A stretch of 6,202 nucleotides of DNA from contig JAKLIU010000124.1 in the NCBI GenBank assembly GCA_022709445.1, forward strand, positions 1 through 6,202. The letters are read 5' to 3'. The notes beneath the pieces are model-generated. The model was given only the letters and a program-made list of their open reading frames with translations. It was not told the origin of the DNA and searched no databases. A program made the position numbers and the translations under genes. Below, piece after piece: positions 1 to 6,202 of the stretch. How positions within the stretch are numbered: position 1 is the first letter of the stretch; every line of letters begins with the position of its first letter. This stretch comes from Spirochaetota bacterium. GTDB taxonomy: Bacteria; Spirochaetota; Spirochaetia; Treponematales; UBA12059.

Positions 1-1354
<1,354 letters not shown>

Positions 1355-1429
1355 GTCTGATATCTCCCTTTCCTTCTGGGTGTGCGCCTTCGCCAGGCCC
1401 GCCCCGCGCGAATCCCGCGAAGAACTCGC

Positions 1430-1448
1430 CGCGGCGTCGGAAGCCGCG
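1430..1448 (-). repeat. GC-rich hairpin in the predicted groEL leader
   Basis: CGCGGC (1430-1435) and GCCGCG (1443-1448) are perfect inverted arms with a 7-nt loop. If groEL is transcribed from the promoter at 1501-1530, the hairpin lies in its roughly 140-nt 5' leader, about 75 nt before the start codon. It has no U-tract on either side, so it is not an intrinsic terminator. Hairpins this short are common by chance in GC-rich DNA. Confidence 0.3.
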
Positions 1449-1500
1449 AAAACGGTTTGGCGTGCGTACGGTGATGCGGACCGATACGGCCCGCAGGGTG

Positions 1501-1530
1501 AAAATACTAAAAAGCGGCCTCGGGCGGCAA
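1501..1530 (-). promoter_or_regulatory. Candidate sigma70-type promoter for groEL
   Basis: On the minus strand a -35-like TTGCCG (complement of 1525-1530) is followed after 18 nt by TATTTT (complement of 1501-1506). The spacer ends in an AT-rich run, which is conspicuous in this GC-rich gap. Transcription would begin near 1494 and give a leader of about 140 nt. The -35 match is good and the -10 match moderate. No HrcA-type CIRCE site overlaps it. Confidence 0.45.
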
Positions 1531-1560
1531 GGGGTGAAGTGATGGTTTCAGGCCCCGAAC

Positions 1561-1576
1561 CGGTCCCCATGGACCG
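1561..1576. repeat. Perfect 6-bp inverted repeat upstream of groEL promoter
   Basis: CGGTCC (1561-1566) and GGACCG (1571-1576) flank a 4-nt centre, CCAT. The dyad lies about 30 nt upstream of the proposed groEL -35 box. A further copy of the half-site GGACCG occurs at 1478-1483, just inside the predicted transcript. It could be a regulator site, but no known operator matches it and chance is a real alternative. Confidence 0.3.
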
Positions 1577-1662
1577 TATTCCCGGGTTTTCCCGCCCGGA
1601 ATCGGGCTAGGCTCCCCATTTGCGCCAGGGCGACGAGTCCCCGAGCGCGGGGCGGCGAGCCC

Positions 1663-1691
1663 TGTGCAACCGGCGAAACCTTCTATATACT
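1663..1691 (+). promoter_or_regulatory. Candidate promoter giving a leaderless or near-leaderless mRNA
   Basis: TATACT (1686-1691) is a strong -10 hexamer standing out from GC-rich surroundings. A weak -35 (TGTGCA, 1663-1668) lies 17 nt before it. Only 9 nt separate the -10 from the ATG at 1701, so transcription should start at or within about 3 nt of that codon. There is no Shine-Dalgarno in those 9 nt, which agrees with a leaderless message. Confidence 0.55.
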
Positions 1692-1700
1692 CCCTGCCGC

Positions 1701-2414
1701 ATGAAGAACGCCACAAGCATCATACATGAAGACGGGGCCCTGCTCGTCGTGGACAAGCCGGCCGGCATACTCTCGGCCCCCGACCGCTACGACCCGGACG
1801 CCCCGGTGATCACCCGGGAGCTGGAGGAGCGCTTCGGCCGCCTCTGGCCGGTGCACCGCCTGGACCAGGACACCTCGGGTGTCCTCCTGTTCGCCCGCAC
1901 GGAGGACGCCCACCGGGCCCTCTCCATGGCCTTCGAGGCCGGCGAGGTGGAGAAGGTCTACCGGGCAGTGGTCAAGGGCCGGCCTGGCTGGGAAAAAACC
2001 GTCTGCGAGCTGCCCCTGCAGCCGGACGGGGACCGCAAGCACCGCACCATAATAGACGGCTCCGGCAAGCCCTCGATCACCGAGTTCCAGGTCCTTGGCC
2101 GCTACGGGCCCCTCAGCCTGATCGAGGCCAGGCCCCGCACCGGGCGGACCCACCAGATCAGGGTGCACCTGGCCGCCCTGGGCCTCCCGGTGGTGTGCGA
2201 TCCCCTGTACGGCGACGATGAGCCGGTCTTCCTGTCCAAGATCAAGCGGCGCTGGAAGGGCGACGAGTACGCGGAACGGCCCATCATCTTCCGGACGGCC
2301 CTCCATGCCTGCAGCGTCTCCCTGGAGCACCCCGCGGACGGCGGGCGCGTGCTCTACGAGGCTCCGTACCCCAAGGACATGCGGGCCCTGGTCACCCAGC
2401 TGGAACGACTGTAA
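1701..2414 (+). CDS. RluA-family RNA pseudouridine synthase
   Basis: Isomerises specific uridines to pseudouridine in rRNA or tRNA in the cytosol. The 237-residue protein opens with the typical LLVVDKPAGILS (14-25) and carries the family signature HRLDQDTSG (52-60), in which Asp55 is the catalytic aspartate. KVYRAVVKG lies at 85-93, and RTGRTHQIRVHLAALGLPV (146-164) followed by CDPLYG (166-171) completes the core. RTALHA (198-203) is the last conserved block. There is no N-terminal S4 domain, so it is of the short RluA/TruC type. About 26 residues (DDEPVFLSK and onward) sit between LYG and RTALHA, as in one bacterial subgroup of the family. The target uridine cannot be read from sequence. An in-frame TTG at 1620 would add 27 residues, but the family homology begins only after Met1701 and the -10 box lies inside that extension, so 1701 is preferred. 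The gene is divergent from groEL and 172 nt upstream of the FKBP gene. Confidence 0.93.
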   Translation: MKNATSIIHEDGALLVVDKPAGILSAPDRYDPDAPVITRELEERFGRLWPVHRLDQDTSGVLLFARTEDAHRALSMAFEAGEVEKVYRAVVKGRPGWEKTVCELPLQPDGDRKHRTIIDGSGKPSITEFQVLGRYGPLSLIEARPRTGRTHQIRVHLAALGLPVVCDPLYGDDEPVFLSKIKRRWKGDEYAERPIIFRTALHACSVSLEHPADGGRVLYEAPYPKDMRALVTQLERL

Positions 2415-2426
2415 GCGGCTCGTAAG

Positions 2427-2450
2427 GCCTGCCCGCCCCGGCCGGGCGGC
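2427..2450 (+). terminator. GC-rich hairpin after the pseudouridine synthase, possible weak terminator
   Basis: The arms 2427-2435 and 2443-2450 form an 8-bp GC stem with one bulged T (2430) and a 7-nt loop, starting 12 nt after the stop codon. It is followed by ATATTGAAGTTATT rather than a clean T-run, so intrinsic termination would be inefficient. Its placement directly after the gene and before the next promoter is the main support. Confidence 0.35.
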
Positions 2451-2453
2451 ATA

Positions 2454-2482
2454 TTGAAGTTATTCCCGAATCCCTTTATCCT
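2454..2482 (+). promoter_or_regulatory. Candidate promoter for the FKBP lipoprotein gene
   Basis: TTGAAG (2454-2459) and TATCCT (2477-2482) are separated by exactly 17 nt, a good sigma70-type pair inside the only AT-richer stretch of this gap. Transcription would start near 2489, leaving a leader of about 98 nt. The same stretch also loosely resembles a sigma32 heat-shock promoter (ATTGAAG, 12 nt, CCCTTTAT). That would suit a folding factor, but the match is imperfect. Confidence 0.5.
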
Positions 2483-2586
2483 TGGCGGGTCCTCTCCTGG
2501 AAGGCTTCCACCCGGAACGATTCCCGCCGCGGACAGGCCGGCCGCCGCTGCGGCACGCCGCCAAACCCGACATACATGGACGGAAC

Positions 2587-3294
2587 ATGAAGAAGCTCGC
2601 CATCCTCCTCCTCGCCGCCACGGCGATGTTCGCCTCCTGCGCCAAGGAAACCGCCGCCACCGACGAGACCGCGCCCCCCACCAAGGCCGAGGCCGGCTAC
2701 GCCTTCGGCGTGGCCATCGGGACCAGCATCAAGTCCACCGCGGTCGAGCTCGATTACGGCACCTTCGTCAAGGGCATGAAGGACGTCCTGGAAAAGGGCG
2801 AGGCCAAGCTCTCCCAGGAGGCCGCCGAGGCCATCATCAACCGCGCCATCGGCGCCGCCCTGTCCAAGGTCGGGGAAGCCAACCTGGCCGCCGAGAAGGC
2901 CTACTTCGAGGAGAACGCCAAGAAGAGCGGCGTGTTCACCACGGCCAGCGGCCTGCAGTACGAGATCGTCTCCGAGGGTACCGGACCCAAGCCCCTGGCC
3001 ACCGACCTCGTCGTCGTGGACTACGTCGGCAGCCTGGTGGACGGCACCATCTTCGACAGCTCCCTGGCCCGCGGCGCTCCCCTGGAGATCCAGCTGGACC
3101 AGGTCATTCCCGGCTGGACCGAGGGCGTCATGCTCATGAACAAGGGCAGCAAGTACAAGCTGTACATCCCCTCCGCCCTGGCCTACGGAGAGCAGGGAGC
3201 CGGCGGGGTCATCCCCCCCAACGCGACCATCATCTTCGACGTGGAGCTGATGGACATCCTGCCGCCGGCCGCCCCCGAGACGACCAAGCCCTGA
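2587..3294 (+). CDS. FKBP-type peptidyl-prolyl isomerase lipoprotein (Mip/FkpA-like)
   Basis: Predicted extracytoplasmic foldase that speeds cis-trans isomerisation of X-Pro bonds in exported proteins. The 235-residue product has a signal peptide MKKLAILLLAATAMFASC with lipidation Cys18; Phe at -3 of the lipobox is unusual for enterobacteria but tolerated in spirochaetes. A Thr/Ala/Pro-rich linker follows. Residues about 35-112 are alpha-helical and resemble the N-terminal dimerisation domain of Mip/FkpA (GYAFGVAIGTSIKS). The FKBP domain spans about 118-225. By alignment to FKBP12 the active-site aromatic and hydrophobic residues are all present: Tyr146, Phe156, Asp157, Val173, Ile174, Trp177, Tyr200 and Phe217. 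GWTEGVMLMNKGSKYKLYIP (176-195) and IPPNATIIFDVEL (209-221) are typical, so an active enzyme is expected. The start is set by the signal peptide; an in-frame TTG at 2482 would bury it behind 35 extra residues. The Shine-Dalgarno is weak (GGACGGA just before ATG). A strong terminator follows 17 nt after the stop, so it is probably monocistronic. Confidence 0.93.
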   Translation: MKKLAILLLAATAMFASCAKETAATDETAPPTKAEAGYAFGVAIGTSIKSTAVELDYGTFVKGMKDVLEKGEAKLSQEAAEAIINRAIGAALSKVGEANLAAEKAYFEENAKKSGVFTTASGLQYEIVSEGTGPKPLATDLVVVDYVGSLVDGTIFDSSLARGAPLEIQLDQVIPGWTEGVMLMNKGSKYKLYIPSALAYGEQGAGGVIPPNATIIFDVELMDILPPAAPETTKP

Positions 3295-3311
3295 GCCGAC
3301 TGACGGCTGCG

Positions 3312-3355
3312 GCCCCGGGAGATCGCCCTTGAGTCGGTCTCCCGGGGCTTTTTTT
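3312..3355 (+). terminator. Strong intrinsic terminator after the FKBP gene
   Basis: The arms GCCCCGGGAGA (3312-3322) and TCTCCCGGGGC (3338-3348) are perfectly complementary over 11 bp. They extend inward through a T-G pair and two further C-G/G-C pairs to a 9-nt loop (3326-3334). Seven T residues follow directly (3349-3355). It starts 17 nt after the stop codon and insulates the metal-transport operon from upstream transcription. Confidence 0.95.
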
Positions 3356-3378
3356 GCTTCCGCGCTTGCCTGAATTGC

Positions 3379-3407
3379 GAATGACTTGCAAAAATCCCCG
3401 TTCATTC
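3379..3407. repeat. Dyad GAATGA-N17-TCATTC across the metal-operon promoter; possible operator
   Basis: GAATGA (3379-3384) and TCATTC (3402-3407) are exact inverted copies 17 nt apart. The left arm abuts the -35 box (3386-3391) and the right arm ends one base before the -10 box (3409-3414). A protein bound here would block RNA polymerase. Zinc and manganese uptake operons are usually repressed by Zur (Fur family) or DtxR/TroR-type regulators binding such dyads. The sequence is not a clean match to the Zur or TroR sites I remember, so the identity of any regulator is inference. Confidence 0.4.
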
Positions 3408-3414
3408 ATATAGT
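3386..3414 (+). promoter_or_regulatory. Promoter of the metal ABC transporter operon
   Basis: TTGCAA (3386-3391) and TATAGT (3409-3414) with an exact 17-nt spacer form the best sigma70-type promoter in the window. It lies in an AT-rich island just after the terminator. Transcription should begin near 3421, leaving a 60-nt leader that contains the GGAGG ribosome-binding site at 3472-3476. The spacer and flanks carry the dyad described separately. Confidence 0.75.
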
Positions 3415-3481
3415 ATCCACATGCCGCGGGCGATGGCTGGCCCGTCGACCCCCGCGGCGCGGCACCTGAACGGAGGATTCC

Positions 3482-4420
3482 ATGAAGCGCCCGAGGATGC
3501 ATGCCCCGCAGTATTCGCCCCTGCCCGCGCTGGGCGCCATCGTTCTGTGCGCGCTGGCGCTGGCGACCGCCTGCGGAGGCGGGAGCCCGCTCCCCGACGA
3601 CGGAATTCCCGTGGTGGCCGTCAGCGTCCAGCCCCAGGCATACTTCGTGGACCGGATCGCCGGCGGCAGGTTCCGCACGCTGGTCCTGATCGGGCCGGGC
3701 CAGAGCCCCCACGGCTACGAGCCCACCCCCCGGCAGATGTCCGACCTCGCGAGGGCCTCCATCTGGTTCACCGTGGGCGCGGACTTCGAGAAGGGCATCC
3801 TGCCCAAGGCATCGTCGCTCTATCCCGGGATGACGCTGGCCGACACCACAGTCGGCGTGGTCTACCGGACCATGGAGGAGCATTCGCATGAGGGGGAAGC
3901 GGAGGACGGGGAGCACGGGGACGAGTCGCCCGGCGGGCCCGATCCCCACGTCTGGCTGGGGCGCCAGGCGGTGAAGGCCCAGGCGGCGGTCATCCTGGAG
4001 GCGCTCTCCCGGGCCGATCCGGCCCACGCCGGGGAATTCGCCGCGAACCACGCCAGGTTCGTGGACGACCTCGACCGGGTGTTCGACGGCCTGGCCGCGG
4101 ACCTGGCCCCGCTGGAAGGTAGCACGGCCTTCGTGTACCACCCCGCCTTCGGGTACTTCCTGGATGAGTTCGGCATACGCCAGGAAGCCGTGGAAACCGG
4201 CGGCAAGGAGCCGACCGCCCGTGCCCTGGCCGCCCTGATCGAGGAGGCGAGGGCTGACGGCGCACGGGTGATCTTCGTGCAGGCCCAGTTCCCGGCGGCG
4301 GCCGCCGAGACGGTCGCGGAGGCGATAGGCGGCCGCGCCCTGCCCATAGACCCGCTGGCCCCGGACTGGCTGGACAATCTCCGCCGGATGGGCGACGCGC
4401 TCAGGGAGTCCATCCCGTGA
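3482..4420 (+). CDS. znuA: Metal ABC transporter substrate-binding lipoprotein (ZnuA/TroA-like)
   Basis: Captures Zn2+ (possibly Mn2+) outside the inner membrane and delivers it to the permease encoded downstream. The 312-residue product has a long basic-then-hydrophobic signal sequence ending ALATAC, with likely lipidated Cys31. It belongs to the cluster A-I binding proteins. Expected ligands are visible: His77 in GQSPHGYEPTP (73-83), His156 in DPHVWLG (154-160), His220 in FVYHPAFGYF (217-226), and the late acidic residue Asp290 in LPIDPLAPDW. A short acidic, His-containing loop (about 132-150; His134, His136, His145) precedes DPHVW. Such His/Asp/Glu loops are characteristic of zinc rather than manganese binders, so zinc is favoured. 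The stretch usually reading VEPQF is VQAQF here (266-270). The start is supported by GGAGG (3472-3476), 5 nt upstream of ATG. The stop codon overlaps the next gene's start by 4 nt (GTGA). Confidence 0.93.
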   Translation: MKRPRMHAPQYSPLPALGAIVLCALALATACGGGSPLPDDGIPVVAVSVQPQAYFVDRIAGGRFRTLVLIGPGQSPHGYEPTPRQMSDLARASIWFTVGADFEKGILPKASSLYPGMTLADTTVGVVYRTMEEHSHEGEAEDGEHGDESPGGPDPHVWLGRQAVKAQAAVILEALSRADPAHAGEFAANHARFVDDLDRVFDGLAADLAPLEGSTAFVYHPAFGYFLDEFGIRQEAVETGGKEPTARALAALIEEARADGARVIFVQAQFPAAAAETVAEAIGGRALPIDPLAPDWLDNLRRMGDALRESIP

Positions 4421-5229
4421 GCCTCGTCCCGGACGCCCGTCCGGCCAGGGCGGCGGCGCTGCGCTTCGACAAGGTCAGTTTTTCCTACGGCGAGCTGCCG
4501 GTGCTGGACCGCGCCTCCTTCCACCTCCACGAGGGTGAGTTCGCGGCCCTGCTGGGCCCCAACGGCGCGGGCAAGACCACGGTGATCCGGCTGCTCCTGG
4601 GCCTCGCCCGCCCGGGTTCCGGGGAAGTGACGGTGCTGGGCACCGGGCCGGAGAAAGCGCGCAACTCCATCGGTTACGTGCCCCAGCACGCCGGCTATGA
4701 TCCCGCCTTCCCCATCTCCGTCGAGGAAGTGGTCAGGATGGGCTTGTTGCAGGGCGTGGCCCGCAGGAGGGCCGGCAGGGCGCAGGCCGAGCGGGACGCG
4801 GTCAGGTGCGCGCTGGAGACGGCGGACGTGGCCGACCTGGGCAAGCGGCCGTACTCCGCCCTGTCCGGCGGGCAGCGCAGGCGCGTCCTGGTGGCGCGCG
4901 CCCTGGCCGGAGAGCCCCGGCTGCTGGTCCTGGACGAGCCCACCGCCAACATGGACGCGGCCAGCGAGGCCAGGCTCTACGCGACCCTGGGAGCGCTCAA
5001 GGGCCGGGCCACCGTCATCGTGGTGACCCACGACGACGCCTTCGTGTCCGCCCTGACCGACGTGGTGCTCTGCCTGGGCGAACGGGGACCCCGCGGCGCG
5101 GCGGTGGTCAGGCACGCCTCCGCGCCGGCGGATCACGCGAACCCGGCGCTCTTCGGGGGCGCCGCGCTGCGGGTGCTCCACGACACGGACCTGAAAGACG
5201 GCGGATGCTGCGGGGGGTGCTCGAAATGA
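4417..5229 (+). CDS. znuC: Metal ABC transporter ATP-binding protein (ZnuC/TroB-like)
   Basis: Cytoplasmic ATPase that powers the importer. The 270-residue chain has a full nucleotide-binding domain: Walker A GPNGAGKT (47-54), Q-loop Gln90 in GYVPQHAGYD, signature LSGGQRRR (149-156), Walker B LLVLDEP (169-175) with catalytic Glu174, and H-loop His205 in VVTHDD. The stretch GYVPQHAGYDPAFPISVEEVV is typical of zinc/manganese ABC ATPases. The C-terminal ~50 residues extend past the core and end with DGGCCGGCSK, a cluster of three cysteines (264, 265, 268) preceded by His residues (233, 240, 255), a possible metal-sensing tail. The start is GTG at 4417, overlapping the znuA stop by 4 nt and preceded by GGGAG (4404-4408) at 8 nt, so translational coupling is likely. 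Its end overlaps the permease start by 4 nt (ATGA). I assign it to zinc by context; manganese is the alternative. Confidence 0.95.
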   Translation: MSLVPDARPARAAALRFDKVSFSYGELPVLDRASFHLHEGEFAALLGPNGAGKTTVIRLLLGLARPGSGEVTVLGTGPEKARNSIGYVPQHAGYDPAFPISVEEVVRMGLLQGVARRRAGRAQAERDAVRCALETADVADLGKRPYSALSGGQRRRVLVARALAGEPRLLVLDEPTANMDAASEARLYATLGALKGRATVIVVTHDDAFVSALTDVVLCLGERGPRGAAVVRHASAPADHANPALFGGAALRVLHDTDLKDGGCCGGCSK

Positions 5230-6137
5230 GCGGTTTCATCGGCGCGGTCCTGGACCCGTCCATGCCTTTCGTGCGGAACGCCCTGGTGGCCGGACTGCTC
5301 TCTTCCGTGCTGTTCGGCGTGCTGGGGGCGGTGGTGACCGTCAGGCGCATCGCCGGGCTGGCCGGGGCGATCTCGCACGCCGTGCTCGGCGGCATCGGGC
5401 TGTCGCTCTTCCTGGCCTCGCGCGGGATACTGGCCGGCGTGCCGCCCATCGCGGGCGCGCTCCTGTTCGCCCTGGCCGCCGCCGCCCTCATAGGGCTGGT
5501 GTCGCTCAAGGCAAAGCAGCGGGAGGACACGGTCATCAACGCCATCTGGGCGGTGGGCATGAGCCTGGGCGTGCTGTTCATAGCCAGGACGCCGGGCTAC
5601 GCCGACCCCATGAGCTACCTCTTCGGCAACATCCTCCTGGTGTCGGGGCGCGATCTGGTCCTGCTGGGAGTCCTGGACCTGGCGGTGCTCGGCCTGGCCT
5701 GGCGGTTCTACCCGCAGCTGGAGGCGAGCGCTTTCGACGAGGATTTCGCCAAGGTTCGCGGCGTGCCGACCGACGCCGTGTTCATGGCCATCCTGGCGGT
5801 GGTGGCGGTGGCCGTGGTGCTCCTGCAGACCTTCGTGGGCATCGTCATGGTGATCGCCATGCTCACCCTCCCGGCCGGCACCGCGGGCTATGCGGCCCGG
5901 AGCCTGGCCGGGATGATGGCGGGGGGCGTCGCGCTCTCCGCCGCCTTTTCGGCCGGCGGCCTGGCCCTGGGCTGGGGCCTTGACCTGCCGGCCGGCGCGG
6001 TGGTGGTGGTGCTGGCGGGCACGGTGTTCATGGGCGCCGCCGGCGTCCGGCTCGCGCTGTCGCGCCTGGCCGAAAGGCAAGGTCCATTGACGCTCCGGGG
6101 CACTACTCTGCGGGGATGCCATTTCCCGCGTGGTTAA
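5226..6137 (+). CDS. znuB: Metal ABC transporter permease, ABC-3 family (ZnuB/TroC-like)
   Basis: Inner-membrane channel subunit of the metal importer, expected to act as a homodimer with two ATPase subunits. The 303-residue protein is very hydrophobic, with about eight or nine membrane segments; approximate spans include 18-39, 45-64, 73-94, 103-120, 131-158, 184-213, 226-250 and 255-278. Family blocks are clear: GLAGAISHAVLGGIGLSLF (44-62), YADPMSYLFGNIL (125-137), the cytoplasmic FDEDFAKVRGVP (170-181), VGIVMVIAMLTLPAGTAG (204-221) and GLDLPAGAVVVVLAG (251-265). The start ATG at 5226 overlaps the ATPase stop (ATGA). It is preceded at 8 nt by GGGGGG (5212-5217), which lies within the ATPase gene. 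The last ~20 residues (GPLTLRGTTLRGCHFPRG) are polar and unlike the usual end of the family, which often stops near 270-290 residues, so the 3' end may be a recent extension. Confidence 0.94.
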   Translation: MSGFIGAVLDPSMPFVRNALVAGLLSSVLFGVLGAVVTVRRIAGLAGAISHAVLGGIGLSLFLASRGILAGVPPIAGALLFALAAAALIGLVSLKAKQREDTVINAIWAVGMSLGVLFIARTPGYADPMSYLFGNILLVSGRDLVLLGVLDLAVLGLAWRFYPQLEASAFDEDFAKVRGVPTDAVFMAILAVVAVAVVLLQTFVGIVMVIAMLTLPAGTAGYAARSLAGMMAGGVALSAAFSAGGLALGWGLDLPAGAVVVVLAGTVFMGAAGVRLALSRLAERQGPLTLRGTTLRGCHFPRG

Positions 6138-6202
6138 GCCAGGTCTTTTCGGAACTTACGGTCCCGTGGGTAGCCGCGTTGGTATGGTGGGTTCGCCAAA
6201 GC
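6116..6202 (+). CDS. Possible start of a downstream open frame, cut by right edge
   Basis: From the ATG at 6116 a frame stays open for 29 codons to the window end, starting MPFPAWLSQVFSELTVPWVA and containing several hydrophobic and Trp residues. It would overlap the permease 3' end by 22 nt in a different frame. CGGGG immediately precedes the ATG, too close to be a normal Shine-Dalgarno. Codons such as TTA, CTT and GTA are unlike the GC-rich usage of the operon. I do not recognise a family. With so few codons this could be chance; a minus-strand frame open from the right edge to a stop at 6135-6137 is an equally short alternative. Confidence 0.25.
   Translation, partial: MPFPAWLSQVFSELTVPWVAALVWWVRQS

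Larger units (their letters stand above)
1355..1700. other. Divergent intergenic region between groEL and pseudouridine synthase
   Basis: This 346-nt gap carries control signals for both flanking genes. I see a groEL ribosome-binding site at 1364-1370, a candidate groEL promoter at 1501-1530 (minus), a GC-rich hairpin at 1430-1448, a 6-bp inverted repeat at 1561-1576, and the plus-strand promoter at 1663-1691. The short open frames across it have no family resemblance and no good ribosome-binding sites, so I take it as non-coding. I see no copy of the CIRCE heat-shock operator (TTAGCACTC-N9-GAGTGCTAA). No tRNA or recognisable small RNA was seen. Confidence 0.7.

Noticed and set aside
1620..1700. 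Upstream TTG start for the pseudouridine synthase
   Set aside because: The added 27 residues have no family similarity and would place the strong -10 box inside the coding region.
2482..2586. Upstream TTG start for the FKBP protein
   Set aside because: It would put 35 Pro/Arg-rich residues in front of a clear lipoprotein signal peptide, and it starts within the -10 box.
2476..3405. Long minus-strand open frame over the FKBP gene
   Set aside because: Its composition is that of an antisense shadow (Gly, Leu, Asp, Val) and it runs through the strong terminator hairpin; the plus strand encodes a complete FKBP protein with all active-site residues.
3862..5181. Long minus-strand open frame over znuA and znuC (439 codons)
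   Set aside because: It covers two complete, motif-rich plus-strand genes and has no recognisable domain itself; long antisense frames are expected at this GC content.
4806..5225. 140-residue N-terminal extension of the permease frame
   Set aside because: It overlaps the catalytic half of the ATPase gene and reads as Arg/Gly/Pro-rich out-of-frame sequence; the ATG at 5226 with its Shine-Dalgarno and ATGA overlap fits the family start.
6087..6109. Promoter-like pair TTGACG and TACTCT near the permease end
   Set aside because: The spacing is only 11 nt, too short for a sigma70 promoter, and no better -10 lies at 16-18 nt.
5133..6122. Long minus-strand open frame over the permease
   Set aside because: The His/Gln/Gly/Arg-rich translation has no membrane or domain pattern, whereas the plus strand gives a classic ABC-3 permease.

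Overview
The window is a GC-rich bacterial segment with tightly packed genes. The best guess at lineage is a high-GC spirochaete or a close relative. The basis is the GroEL N-terminus (MAKQLLFSEDARRRLLSGVE), which resembles remembered Treponema-type GroEL, and a groEL with no groES immediately upstream. Lipoprotein signal peptides with relaxed lipoboxes (FASC, ATAC) also fit. This is recognition from memory, not a tree, so the phylum call is tentative.

Layout, left to right. (1) Positions 1-1354, minus strand: the first 451 codons of groEL, with the C-terminus beyond the left edge. (2) Positions 1355-1700: a 346-nt divergent intergenic region. It holds a probable groEL promoter, a strong groEL Shine-Dalgarno, inverted repeats of unknown function, and a promoter for the next gene so close to its ATG that the transcript would be leaderless or nearly so. 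(3) Positions 1701-2414, plus: an RluA-family RNA pseudouridine synthase. (4) Positions 2587-3294, plus: a Mip/FkpA-like FKBP-type peptidyl-prolyl isomerase predicted to be a lipoprotein, with its own promoter and followed by a textbook intrinsic terminator. (5) Positions 3482-6137, plus: a three-gene high-affinity metal ABC importer (solute-binding lipoprotein, ATPase, permease) of the ZnuABC/TroABC type. It sits behind a very good sigma70-type promoter embedded in a dyad that could be a metalloregulator operator. The three genes overlap by 4 nt at each junction. (6) The last ~65 nt outside the permease are lower in GC and may hold the start of another reading frame.

Functionally the left half concerns protein and RNA quality: GroEL folds cytosolic proteins, the FKBP lipoprotein probably isomerises prolines in exported proteins, and the pseudouridine synthase modifies structured RNA. 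The right half is a self-contained transition-metal uptake operon, most likely for zinc. The terminator at 3312-3355 separates the two. I found no new defence system, mobile element, CRISPR array or RNA gene. The points most worth a second look are the dyad around the metal-operon promoter, the apparently leaderless pseudouridine synthase, the Cys-rich ATPase tail whose glycine codons double as the permease's ribosome-binding site, and the compositional change at the right edge.
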